From positions 1,550,001-1,614,000 of the forward strand of contig NZ_JARRAG010000002.1 of the NCBI RefSeq assembly GCF_029589435.1: a stretch of 64,000 nt of DNA. The letters run 5' to 3'. Numbering within the stretch: position 1 is the first letter of the stretch; every line of letters starts with the position of its first letter. The translations under genes and the position numbers were made by a program. This document shows positions 1 through 11,080 of this stretch, piece after piece. The DNA comes from Paludisphaera mucosa (GTDB taxonomy: Bacteria > Planctomycetota > Planctomycetia > Isosphaerales > Isosphaeraceae). The notes beneath the pieces are model-generated. The model was not told where the DNA came from. It searched no databases and saw only the letters and a program-made list of their open reading frames with translations.

Positions 1-1072
1 CATGATCGCCCACCACGGCCCCGGCGGCGGCGTGATCCACGTCGCGGCCGGAGTCGACCTGGAGCTGGCGACCCTGGACTTCCCCGCCGGCTCGTGGACG
101 ATCGCGGCCGAGCCCGGCGAGCGGCGGCCCCGGCTGCGGTTCCACCCGTCGCCGTTCGGCTCGTCGTCCTCGACCTGGACCAGCCTGTTCAACGTCCAGG
201 GGGGCGAGCTGAAGCTCCGGGGCCTGGACGTGATGATCCAGGACTTCGACCACCAGTCGATGGGCCGGCTCGCCGCCGTCGGCCTGTCCGCCGGCTCCGG
301 CCTCGAACTGGTCGACTGCACGATCAGCCTGGTCGGCCAGGCCCCCTCGCACGCCGTCGTCGCCGTCCTGCCCGTCAAGCCGACCGCCGCGCCGGCGACC
401 GGGACGGCGCCGCCCAGGCCGGCCGTGGTCCGCATCCGCGACGGCTTCCTGCGGACGGCGGGCGACGCGGTGGCCGTGGCCTCGAACCAGCGGCTCGACT
501 GCCGGCTCGACAACGTGATCGTCGCGGCCGACGGCAGCCTCCTCCGCACCCAGGGCGGGACGGCCCCGGTCCGCGACGAGCCCACGCTGACGCTCCGCCT
601 CGAACACGTCCTGGCGCGGGCCAAGGGGGGGCTGGTGCACATGGAAAGCTCCGTCGACGAGGCCGAGCTTCCGCTCGCCCAGGTCGACGCCCGCGACTCG
701 GTGCTGAGCACCGGCGCCGAGGGCTCCCCCCTGTTCCGCGTCGACGGCCGCGGCCGCGTCGAGGGCCTCGCCGACCGGATCCGCTGGACCGGCGAGAACG
801 TCGCCTATCACGAGATCTCCGTCTACCGCGTCGACGACGGCGGCCAGACCGGGGTGTCGCCCAAGCGCTACACCCGCACCGACTGGCTCAACAGCTTCGT
901 GGCCCGGGACGAGGCCCCCGTCCTCGACGTCGAGTTCGTCGACCGCAAGGCCCCCGCCCTCCCCGCCCGCGCCCTCTCGCCCGAGGCCCTCCGCCTCGCC
1001 CCGCGGGCTCCCCTCGCCCGCAAAGGCCCCGACTACGCCACCATCCCCGCCGCGCCCGACGCCGACTCCTAA
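1..1072 (+). CDS. C-terminal part of a beta-helix-like protein (5' end outside window)
   Basis: An open frame runs from the left edge to a TAA stop. The first ATG is at base 2, so the true start is probably upstream. About 356 residues are visible. They alternate short hydrophobic strands with Gly/Asp turns (for example RLDCRLDNVIVAADGSLL), which resembles a right-handed parallel beta-helix such as those in large planctomycete exported proteins. No catalytic motif is visible. It converges on the minus-strand GTPase gene 11 bases away. The fold is inference and no function is claimed. Confidence 0.6.
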   Translation, partial: MIAHHGPGGGVIHVAAGVDLELATLDFPAGSWTIAAEPGERRPRLRFHPSPFGSSSSTWTSLFNVQGGELKLRGLDVMIQDFDHQSMGRLAAVGLSAGSGLELVDCTISLVGQAPSHAVVAVLPVKPTAAPATGTAPPRPAVVRIRDGFLRTAGDAVAVASNQRLDCRLDNVIVAADGSLLRTQGGTAPVRDEPTLTLRLEHVLARAKGGLVHMESSVDEAELPLAQVDARDSVLSTGAEGSPLFRVDGRGRVEGLADRIRWTGENVAYHEISVYRVDDGGQTGVSPKRYTRTDWLNSFVARDEAPVLDVEFVDRKAPALPARALSPEALRLAPRAPLARKGPDYATIPAAPDADS

Positions 1073-1083
1073 GGCGGGCCGCC

Positions 1084-2250
1084 TCAGCGCCCCAGCAGGG
1101 TCCGCAGGATTCGCGCGGCGGCCTCGACCTCCCCGAGTTTGAGGGCGTCCCGCGCCGCGGCCAGCTCGACGACCTGCTCGTCGCGAAAGGGGACGCCGGC
1201 TCCCGGTTCGGGCGGGATGGGAACGAGGGCCCGCGCGATCGCCGCGCCCAGCTCGTCGAGCCCCGCTCCCGCCTCGGCCGAGACGACGACGAACGGCCGG
1301 TCGCCGCCGAGCGCCTCGGCCGGATCCCACGCCGCCGGCAGGTCGGCCTTGCTGGCGACGATCAGGGCCGGCCCGCCGCCCGTCGCCCGGGCCCGATCGG
1401 CGCCGTCGAGCGGTTGCGAGCGGTCCAGGACGTGCAGCGACAGGTCGGCCCGGGCGCGCTCGCGGAGGGCCCGCTCGACGCCCGAGCGCTCGACGACGTC
1501 GACGGCCTCGCGGACGCCGGCGGTGTCGACCAGCTCGATAGGCCAGCCGTCGAACGCGGTGCGCACGGTCACGGCGTCGCGGGTCGTCCCGGGCGTCGCC
1601 GCCACGATCGCGCGGGCGTAGCCCGCCATCGCGTTGAGCAGCCGGCTCTTCCCCACGTTGGGCCGGCCCGCGATCACGACCCGCCAGCCGTCGACGAGCC
1701 GCAGGCCGACGCGCGAACGAGCGATCAGCCCATCGAGCCGCGAGGCCGTTTCCGGGCTCCCCGTCTCGATCCCCGCGATCAATCCCACCAGCTCCCGGTC
1801 GAGCGCCCCCTGGGCCTGCTCCAGGAGAATCTCGGCCGTCCGCAGCGTGCCGGCCCCGGCGAGGTCCATCCACGCCGCCGCGCGGATCGGGCTCGGGGTC
1901 GCCTGGTCGACGAACGCGGTGGGCTCGGCGAGCCGCACGCCCCGCCCGCGCAACGCCTCGGCGACCATCTCGACGGCCGCCGAGCCGCCGTGGCACTGGA
2001 TCTCGACCCCGGGCGGATCGCCGTCGAGCACCACCGCGACGACCTCGTCGCCCAGCCCCGCGCCGAGCCTCCCGAGCCGGGGGCGTCCCGAGGGCGTCTC
2101 GGCGAGCCGCTTTCCGCGCGCCGGGCGGAACGCCGCGTCGGCCGCCGCGAGCGCGTTCGGGCCCCATAAGCGCAGCACGGCGACCGCCCCCCGGCCGGTC
2201 GGGGTCAGGACGGTCATGCGCGTTTCGCCCGCCGATTCGCTCGTCGCCAA
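1084..2250 (-). CDS. MnmE/TrmE-like GTPase, shortened and degenerate
   Basis: The product is 388 residues, against about 450 for MnmE, the GTPase that modifies the tRNA wobble uridine with MnmG. Visible are an N-terminal half with PTGRGAVAVLR and CHGG (86-89), then a G domain: G1 GRPNVGKS (195-202), G2 TTRD (222-225), G3 DTAG (242-245), and G4 SKAD (300-303) where NKxD is usual. The FTxRAFxNGK segment of the folate-binding region is not recognisable. The C terminus ends RTLLGR, without the catalytic CxGK motif. It is therefore probably a paralogue and not the working modification enzyme. A second ATG lies 11 codons in. It is divergent from the EVE gene. Confidence 0.85.
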   Translation of the reverse strand: MATSESAGETRMTVLTPTGRGAVAVLRLWGPNALAAADAAFRPARGKRLAETPSGRPRLGRLGAGLGDEVVAVVLDGDPPGVEIQCHGGSAAVEMVAEALRGRGVRLAEPTAFVDQATPSPIRAAAWMDLAGAGTLRTAEILLEQAQGALDRELVGLIAGIETGSPETASRLDGLIARSRVGLRLVDGWRVVIAGRPNVGKSRLLNAMAGYARAIVAATPGTTRDAVTVRTAFDGWPIELVDTAGVREAVDVVERSGVERALRERARADLSLHVLDRSQPLDGADRARATGGGPALIVASKADLPAAWDPAEALGGDRPFVVVSAEAGAGLDELGAAIARALVPIPPEPGAGVPFRDEQVVELAAARDALKLGEVEAAARILRTLLGR

Positions 2251-2278
2251 GTCGGATCCTCCACGCGGCCCGCCTTCC

Positions 2279-2307
2279 TCGACGCGATCCCCTCGTCATG
2301 ATAGAGT
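2279..2307 (+). promoter_or_regulatory. candidate promoter of the EVE-domain gene
   Basis: TCGACG and TAGAGT are separated by 17 bases. The predicted transcript start is about 35 bases before the ATG at 2350. Called by eye; the -35 element is weak. Confidence 0.35.
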
Positions 2308-2349
2308 ACCGGGGCGTCGGGACGTCGAGGGCCGGAGCAAGGATCTCGC

Positions 2350-2835
2350 ATGGGCTACTGGTTGTTCAAGTCCGAGCCCGATTCGTATTCGTTCGCCGAC
2401 CTGGTGCGCGACGGGACGACCGGCTGGAACGGCGTCAGGAACTTCCAGGCGCGGAACTTCCTGCGGGACGCGATCCGGGCCGGCGACGGGGTTTTGTTCT
2501 ACCATTCGAGCACCGACCCGGCGGCCGTCGTGGGGATCGCCGAGGTCGTCGAGGCCGGGCATCCCGACCCCTCGGCGTTCGACCCGAAATCGGATTACCA
2601 CGACCCCAAGAGCAAGCCCGACGCGCCCACCTGGTTCCAGGTCACGATCAAGCCCGTGCGGGCCGTCGACCCGCCGCTGACCCTGGCCCGGCTCCGCGAG
2701 GTCCCCGCGCTGGCCGGCATGGAGCTGCTCCGCAAGGGGAGCCGGCTCTCGGTCCAGCCGGTCTCCGAGGGCGAGTGGAAGGCGATCCAGGAACTGGCCG
2801 GGATCAAGCCGGCGAAGAAGTCACGGAAAGGCTGA
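2350..2835 (+). CDS. EVE domain-containing protein
   Basis: The 161-residue product starts MGYWLFKSEPDSYSF, the typical opening of EVE-domain proteins (thymocyte nuclear protein 1 family). These have a PUA-like fold that binds modified bases in nucleic acid. Further family features are the W-x-G-VRNFQARNF segment near residue 30, the GDGVLFYHS strand and an HDPKSKPDAPTWFQV stretch. Length matches a single-domain EVE protein. The VOC gene follows 7 bases later, so the two are probably co-transcribed. The ligand here cannot be told from sequence. Confidence 0.92.
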   Translation: MGYWLFKSEPDSYSFADLVRDGTTGWNGVRNFQARNFLRDAIRAGDGVLFYHSSTDPAAVVGIAEVVEAGHPDPSAFDPKSDYHDPKSKPDAPTWFQVTIKPVRAVDPPLTLARLREVPALAGMELLRKGSRLSVQPVSEGEWKAIQELAGIKPAKKSRKG

Positions 2836-2842
2836 GCGACTC

Positions 2843-3226
2843 ATGGCGCGACTGGAGCACTTCGCGATCTACGCGGCCGACCTGGAGGCCCTCAAGGACT
2901 TCTACGTCCGGACGATGGGCTTGCGGGTCGTCCGCGCCGGCGGCGGCAACCCGCCCGGCGGCTACTTCCTCGCCGACGACCACGGCGGCGCGATCGAGCT
3001 GATCGCCCGCCCCGCCGATCAGTCCAACGCCGACCAGCGGTGGGTCTGCCACCTGGCCTTCTGGGTCGACGACGTCGCCGCCAAGCAGGCCGAGCTGGAG
3101 AACCTGGGCCTCGCCTTCGAGACCGACACCGCCGCCGACGACGAGTCGATCAAGACCTCGTTCTTCCAAGACCCCGAGGGCAACCGCTGCCAGCTCGTCT
3201 GGCGCAGCAAGCCGCTCGTGGATTGA
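2843..3226 (+). CDS. VOC family protein (glyoxalase/bleomycin-resistance fold)
   Basis: This 127-residue protein has the two beta-alpha-beta-beta-beta modules of the vicinal-oxygen-chelate superfamily. The opening MARLEHFAIYAADLEALKDFY supplies a metal-ligand His, and the later CHLAFWVDDV and FFQDPEGNRCQLV strands supply the rest of the site. VOC proteins include glyoxalase I, dioxygenases and drug-binding proteins, and the substrate is not predictable here. It follows the EVE gene closely and converges on the next gene with a 33-base gap. Confidence 0.9.
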   Translation: MARLEHFAIYAADLEALKDFYVRTMGLRVVRAGGGNPPGGYFLADDHGGAIELIARPADQSNADQRWVCHLAFWVDDVAAKQAELENLGLAFETDTAADDESIKTSFFQDPEGNRCQLVWRSKPLVD

Positions 3227-3259
3227 ACGCGCGCCGAGTCGCCCCGGGCGGGCTCGTCC

Positions 3260-4501
3260 TCAGGGGAGGTCGGCGTCGAACTCGATCCGCTGGCCGGGGA
3301 CGAGCCGGTCGGATTCGATCGTCATCGGGCCGCCGCCGGCCTCGATCGGGAATTCCTTCGACTCGCCCGGCAGGAGGCCTCTGAGGGACGTCTTCGACCG
3401 GACGCCCGCCACGGCCGGGAAGGCGTCGTGGTAGATCGGCGCGATCCCCGCGTTGGCGATCGTCGCGACGGTATGGGTCTTCGATCCCTTCAACGCCGCC
3501 ACGCGAAACCGGTAGCCGATCGCCAGGCCCGCCTCGCGGATCCGTTCGGGGGGCTGAAATCGCGGCTGGGCGTCGCCGATCATGAACGAGATGTGGAACT
3601 TCGCCGCGTGCTCCGCGAACGAGACGCCGTGGGGGCCCTTCGCCGCCAGCGCCTGCTCCTGGTCCTTCTTCTCGAAGAAGCTGAACTCCCCGCCCGTCGG
3701 CGCGACCTTCCAACGCTCCCGCCCCAGCTTGTCCCAGTTGGGCTCGTTCCACTTGGCGTGCTGGGCGTGGTTGAACGAGTCGTCGAACAGGCCGAACGGC
3801 AGGGCGAGGAGCTTCGCGTCGGTGGCGAACGGGGCGTGGTCGCCGGCCGCGTCCACCGAGATCAGCCAGGGGGTCTGGCGGAAGACCTCGGCCATCCGGC
3901 CGGCGAACTCGCGCTGGTAGTCGAGCGAGGGGAAGGTCCCGCCGAGCGTCATCGGGCCGTCGTAGATGTGATATTCGGCCCACAGGCCGAACCCCACCTC
4001 CAGGAACGCCAGCCGCGGGTCGCGATCGTACTTCTCGGCGAACCGGCCGAAGAACTCCAGCACGGCCCGGCGCAGCTCCGGGTGCGACCAGTCGGAGAAG
4101 CCGGTCTGCTTCTTCTCGCTGAGGGCCACGGTCCCCTTGTAGTCCGGGAGGGCCTGGATGTACGCCGGGACGCCCGACGGCTTGCCCACATACGTGTCAT
4201 GGAACCGCAGGACCGCCTGATGCTTGCGGCCGGCGACCGCGTCGAGCAGCGTCTCGACGGGCCCCCAGTCGCACTCGCCCTTCCCCTTCACGACCTGGGC
4301 GTAGGTGAGGTAGCTGTACTCGAGCTGGATCGGGGCCGAGCGCACGGCCTCGTTGGTCGACCAGAGGACGATCCCCGTCATGGGCTGGACGTTCTCCACC
4401 CGCGACTTCAGGGGGATCGGCCTCAGGTCGTCGGCGAGCCCGACCGAGGCCAGCCCGATCCACAACGTCACGAATCCCGCCGGCGTGTTGCGAAGCCTCA
4501 T
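3260..4501 (-). CDS. exported DUF4832-like protein
   Basis: The 413-residue product has a short hydrophobic N terminus (MRLRNTPAGFVTLWIGLASVGLA) that looks like a signal peptide, so it is probably exported. The body has a TIM-barrel-like alternation. Acidic positions such as FLEVGFGLWAEYHIYDG near residue 165 recall glycoside-hydrolase-like DUF4832/DUF4874 proteins, and a beta-rich C terminus follows. No enzymatic activity is established for the family. It is the last gene of a minus-strand run after rtcB, 49 bases downstream. The family call is by general resemblance. Confidence 0.7.
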   Translation of the reverse strand: MRLRNTPAGFVTLWIGLASVGLADDLRPIPLKSRVENVQPMTGIVLWSTNEAVRSAPIQLEYSYLTYAQVVKGKGECDWGPVETLLDAVAGRKHQAVLRFHDTYVGKPSGVPAYIQALPDYKGTVALSEKKQTGFSDWSHPELRRAVLEFFGRFAEKYDRDPRLAFLEVGFGLWAEYHIYDGPMTLGGTFPSLDYQREFAGRMAEVFRQTPWLISVDAAGDHAPFATDAKLLALPFGLFDDSFNHAQHAKWNEPNWDKLGRERWKVAPTGGEFSFFEKKDQEQALAAKGPHGVSFAEHAAKFHISFMIGDAQPRFQPPERIREAGLAIGYRFRVAALKGSKTHTVATIANAGIAPIYHDAFPAVAGVRSKTSLRGLLPGESKEFPIEAGGGPMTIESDRLVPGQRIEFDADLP

Positions 4502-4550
4502 CGTTCTCCTCTCGGGGCCGGTGGGAAGGCCCGGCGACGTCTTCGGGGCC

Positions 4551-6017
4551 TCACCCCTTGATGACGCCGACGGGCCGGAGGCGGGCGACCTTCTTGGAGA
4601 TGCCGGCCTTGTCGACGACGTCGACCACGAGGTCGACGTCCTTGTAGGCGGCGGGCTGTTCCTCGGCCAGGCCCTTGTGGCCGCGGGCCTTGGCGATGAT
4701 GCCGATGGCGTCCAGCTCGCGGTCGATCCGACGGCCCTCGGCCAGGCGGACGGCCGCGGTGCGGCTCATCATCCGGCCCGCGCCGTGGCAGCTCGTGCCG
4801 AACGAGTGGACCATGCTGCCGGGCTGGCCGGCGAGGACCCAGCTCGCCGTCCCCATGCTGCCGGGGATGATGACGGGCTGGCCGGTCTCGGCGTAGGCCT
4901 CGGGGATCTCGGGGTGGCCGGGCGGGAAGGCCCGCGTGGCCCCCTTGCGGTGGACGCAGACCTGCTTGCTCACCCCGCCGCCGACGTCGTGATGCTCGAA
5001 CTTGGCGATGTTGTGCGCGACGTCGTACACCAGGTCCATCCCCAGGTCCTGCCAGGGCTTCTCGAACACCCTCGCGAAGACCTCGCGGGCCTGGTGCGTG
5101 AGCAGCTGGCGGTTGCACCAGGCGTAGTTGGCCGCGGCGCGCATCGCACCCAGGTACGCCTGGCCCTCGGGGCTCCGCACCGGGGCGCAGGCGAGCTGCC
5201 AGTCGGGGAGCGTGAAGCCGTACTTCCTGGGGGCGTCCTTGAACACCGCCAGGAAGTCGTCGCAGACCTGGTAGCCCAGCCCGCGCGAGCCCGAGTGGAT
5301 CAGCACCGTGATCTGGCCTTCGTGCAGCCCCATCACCTTGGCGGCGGGCGCGTCGAGGATCCGGTCGACCACCTGGACTTCCAGGAAGTGGTTGCCCGAG
5401 CCCAGCGTCCCGCATTGGTCGGCCCCGCGCATCAGGGCGCGGTCGCTGACGCGGCCGGGGTCGGCGTCGTCGAGCCGGCCGCCGGCCTCGGCGAACTGGA
5501 CGTCGCGATCCGTCCCCCACCCCTTGCCGACGACGTACGAGACCCCCTGCTCCATCAGTTCGACGAGCTGCGGCTTGGTGAACGCGAACGACCCGCGCTG
5601 GCCGACGCCGGTGGGGATGTCGCGGAAGAGCTGCTCGACGAGCGGCCGGATCCGGCCCTTCACGTCGGCCCATTCCAGGTCGGTGCGCAGCAGGCGGACG
5701 CCGCAGTTGATGTCGTAGCCGACCCCGCCGGGCGAGATCACGCCCCCCTCCTCCGGGTCGGTCGCCGCCACGCCGCCGATGCAGAAGCCGTAGCCCCAGT
5801 GGATGTCGGGCATGGCCAGGCTGGCCTTCTGGATCCCCGGCAGGGTGGCGACGTTCACCACCTGCTCGGGCCCCTGGTCGGCCTTGATGCTGCCGATGAG
5901 CGCGTCGTCGGCGAAGATCATCCCGTCGACCCGCATGTCCTCGCGATAGTCCTTCGGGATCCGGAACTGGAACGGCGAAATCTGCTCCAGCGGCCCCGCG
6001 TATCCGGCCTTGGCCAT
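4551..6017 (-). CDS. rtcB: RNA-splicing ligase RtcB
   Basis: This 488-residue protein is full length for the RtcB family, which joins RNA 2',3'-cyclic phosphate (or 3'-phosphate) and 5'-OH ends using GTP and Mn2+. Hallmarks seen are GGVISPGGVGYDINCGVRLLR with the metal-binding Asp and Cys (about residues 92-112), SGNHFLEVQ, HSGSRGLGYQV, and CHGAGRMMSR, which carries the histidine that becomes guanylylated. Its length and opening (QISPFQFRIPKDYREDM) match the longer, archaeal/eukaryotic-like form. No rtcA or rtcR lies beside it, so expression is not obviously tied to a dedicated RNA-damage regulator. Confidence 0.96.
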   Translation of the reverse strand: MAKAGYAGPLEQISPFQFRIPKDYREDMRVDGMIFADDALIGSIKADQGPEQVVNVATLPGIQKASLAMPDIHWGYGFCIGGVAATDPEEGGVISPGGVGYDINCGVRLLRTDLEWADVKGRIRPLVEQLFRDIPTGVGQRGSFAFTKPQLVELMEQGVSYVVGKGWGTDRDVQFAEAGGRLDDADPGRVSDRALMRGADQCGTLGSGNHFLEVQVVDRILDAPAAKVMGLHEGQITVLIHSGSRGLGYQVCDDFLAVFKDAPRKYGFTLPDWQLACAPVRSPEGQAYLGAMRAAANYAWCNRQLLTHQAREVFARVFEKPWQDLGMDLVYDVAHNIAKFEHHDVGGGVSKQVCVHRKGATRAFPPGHPEIPEAYAETGQPVIIPGSMGTASWVLAGQPGSMVHSFGTSCHGAGRMMSRTAAVRLAEGRRIDRELDAIGIIAKARGHKGLAEEQPAAYKDVDLVVDVVDKAGISKKVARLRPVGVIKG

Positions 6018-6138
6018 CGTCCTGCCTCCCGTCTCGGGTGAGACGTCATTCTGCGGCCCTCGTGTTCGTCAGGTCAAGGACGCGACGCGGGGGCGCGGGG
6101 TTCGGGGCGAGGATGTGCGATTCCCGTGCCCGGCGATC

Positions 6139-8946
<2,808 letters not shown>

Positions 8947-9049
8947 GGGAAGGGCCTCCGGGGGCGCTCCGACGGCGACGGAATGGAAGCGGCGAGCCGG
9001 CAGGGGCCGGCTCGCCGCGAGGTTGTCGCTTCAGTTCAGGCGGGAAGGA

Positions 9050-10864
9050 TCAGGGGGTGGCCTTCCGGAGGCTGAAGCCGGTCTGGGTGAACCCGTCGTC
9101 GTCCATCACGCTGTAGCTGCCGCCGAGCGAGAGGTACTTGGCGAAGACCTCGAAGTCGGGGAGCTTGGCGGGGTCGACGAGCTGCGGGATGTCGGGGACG
9201 GGCTGGCCGGGGCGGCTGGCGGCCATGCCCTGCTTGATGGCCTGCTCGAAGCGGCCGGTCTTGAACATGTCGTAGGTGAGGCGGGCCTGCTCGTCGGGGC
9301 GGACGAAGGTCATGCCGCTGACCTTCTCGGGCAGCTCCTTGACGACGGTCTGGAAGTCGGGGTTCTCCGAGAGCGGGACGACGCCCGGCCGGAGGATCTG
9401 CTCCAGCAGGGTGGCGTCGGTCGTCAGGAAGAAAGTGTCCTTGGCGACGGTGACGCTGACCGGGCCCTTGAACTGGGCCTGCACGCCGGCCTGGGCCGGC
9501 ATCTCGGGCAGCTCGAAGTCGAGGATGGTCACGCCCTGGAACTCGCGCTTCTTGGGGGCGGCGTGGGCCAGCTCGATCAGGCGGTCGAGGGTCCCCTGGA
9601 AGGCCTTGGCGTCCTCGAGGGCGACGCCCAGGATGATCCGCTGGCTGTCTTCCTTGATCGGCTTCTTGAAGTCGCCGACCATGGTGAGGCGGTCGCCGAG
9701 CGGGCCGAAGACGTCCTTCTGGAAGCTCAGCGGCTGGCCCCCCTCGGGGCCGACGAGCTGCTGCTCCAGCACGTTGAGCATGCCGGGCTGGAACTGGTTG
9801 ACCAGGTCCTCGATGGCCTTGTAGGCGTTGTCGAGGTCCCAGCTGAAGGTCTGGTAGCTGGCGACGGTGGCGGGGACCCAGGGCTCGGGGCGGATGGCGA
9901 CGGGCGGGAACGAGAAGAGCTTCAGCAGGCCCTTGATCCCGGCGGCGGGGGCGTTGAAGAAGGTCTTGGTCAGGCTGCTGTAGGCGCCCGAGTTGAGCGT
10001 CAGCGCGCCGCCGACCGACTTGAGGCCGTCGAGCCCCAGGGCCTGGATCTGGAAGGCGAGCTGCTGGGCCTGGGCGTCGTTGCCGCGGGAGCCGGCCTTG
10101 GTGCCGAACTGGATGAGCTTGACGACGTCGGCGTACCAGACGGCCTGGGCGGCCTCGCCGCCGATCTTGTTCTGGGTCTTGACGAACGCCTCGCTCGCGC
10201 CCAGGGCGGCGGAGCCGCGGCCGCCGGCGTTGGTCACGAGGTCCTTGATCGCGGCGACGTTGCTGCCGAGGAAGAACGTGTTGCCCGAGGAGGTCCAGAC
10301 GACCGGCGGCGGGGGCGGGTTCTTGCCGTCGCCGTCCGCGTCGGGGGACGTGATGACGTGCAGCGGGTTGTCCTTGAAGGTCTCGACGGCGACCTTGGCC
10401 CCGCCCTGCTCGGCCTGCTTGTTGCTGCGGGTGAGGACCTCGGTCAGCTTCGACGCGTTGGAGCCGGCGTCGGCGATGATCGCCAGCGACACGGTCGGCT
10501 TGGCCTCGTCGGTCCCGGCGATGGCGGCGACGGCGACCGGCCCCTGGGGCAGCTCGAGCAGCTCCTTCAGGGTGACGCCGACCTTGTCCTTGAGGGCGTC
10601 GCTGGTCGACTTGGTCTTCTCGGCCAGGTCGGCGCGGAGCTCGGCGAGGGCCGGGTCGTTCCAGAGCTGGCCGTACGTGCTGCCGCGGAAGGCCTCGCGG
10701 AACTTGCCGACGTCCGCGACCTTGAGGAAGAACAGGGTCGAGTCCGGCAGCACCTGCTCCGGCGGGGCCGCGGCCGCGGCGCGATCCGCGGAGAGTCCGA
10801 GGCCCGTCAGTCCGAGCCACCCGACGAGGGCCAGGCGAAGAATCGCCCCCTTGGCCTTAGGCAT
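9050..10864 (-). CDS. exported DUF3352-like protein
   Basis: The 604-residue protein has a signal peptide (positively charged start, WLGLTGLGLS core, cleavage probably after ADRAAAAA). The PEQVLPDSTLFFLKVADVGKF opening and the LVNQFQPGM and LGDRLTMVGDF segments are typical of large planctomycete exported proteins resembling DUF3352. A ribosome site GGAG lies just before the ATG. The role is unknown. It lies downstream of the S1C protease gene on the same strand, separated by two strong hairpins. Confidence 0.75.
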   Translation of the reverse strand: MPKAKGAILRLALVGWLGLTGLGLSADRAAAAAPPEQVLPDSTLFFLKVADVGKFREAFRGSTYGQLWNDPALAELRADLAEKTKSTSDALKDKVGVTLKELLELPQGPVAVAAIAGTDEAKPTVSLAIIADAGSNASKLTEVLTRSNKQAEQGGAKVAVETFKDNPLHVITSPDADGDGKNPPPPPVVWTSSGNTFFLGSNVAAIKDLVTNAGGRGSAALGASEAFVKTQNKIGGEAAQAVWYADVVKLIQFGTKAGSRGNDAQAQQLAFQIQALGLDGLKSVGGALTLNSGAYSSLTKTFFNAPAAGIKGLLKLFSFPPVAIRPEPWVPATVASYQTFSWDLDNAYKAIEDLVNQFQPGMLNVLEQQLVGPEGGQPLSFQKDVFGPLGDRLTMVGDFKKPIKEDSQRIILGVALEDAKAFQGTLDRLIELAHAAPKKREFQGVTILDFELPEMPAQAGVQAQFKGPVSVTVAKDTFFLTTDATLLEQILRPGVVPLSENPDFQTVVKELPEKVSGMTFVRPDEQARLTYDMFKTGRFEQAIKQGMAASRPGQPVPDIPQLVDPAKLPDFEVFAKYLSLGGSYSVMDDDGFTQTGFSLRKATP

Positions 10865-10931
10865 CGATCATCACTCCATTCTAATTCTGTCAAGCCACGG
10901 TTCACCGACCGAGGAAATCGAGATTCGTCAG

Positions 10932-10947
10932 GCGGCCGGTCGGCCGC
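10932..10947. terminator. hairpin between the S1C protease and DUF3352-like genes
   Basis: A perfect 6-bp stem GCGGCC/GGCCGC encloses the loop GGTC. It lies about 17 bases from the stronger hairpin at 10965. No U-run follows, so an attenuator or RNA-stabilising role is as likely as termination. Confidence 0.35.
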
Positions 10948-10964
10948 TGACCCTAACCTATCGC

Positions 10965-10987
10965 CCGCCGGGCTCCAAGCCCGGCGG
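10965..10987. terminator. strong hairpin downstream of the S1C protease gene
   Basis: A perfect 10-bp inverted repeat CCGCCGGGCT/AGCCCGGCGG has a 3-base loop. It lies 94 bases past the stop of the minus-strand protease gene and 100 bases before the next gene start. This is a terminator-like position, although no T tract is present. Confidence 0.45.
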
Positions 10988-11080
10988 ATCGCCGGCGGTG
11001 ACCGACGAACCCACCTCTCGAACGATCGTCTCGCCGGATGCCACCCCGGCCGCCGCGCCGCGGGGCGCGGGCCGGGTCGC

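Noticed and set aside
94-2169. Very long open frame opposite the MnmE-like gene
   Set aside because: The product is Arg/Pro/Gly-rich nonsense typical of the antisense of GC-rich genes, with no domain.
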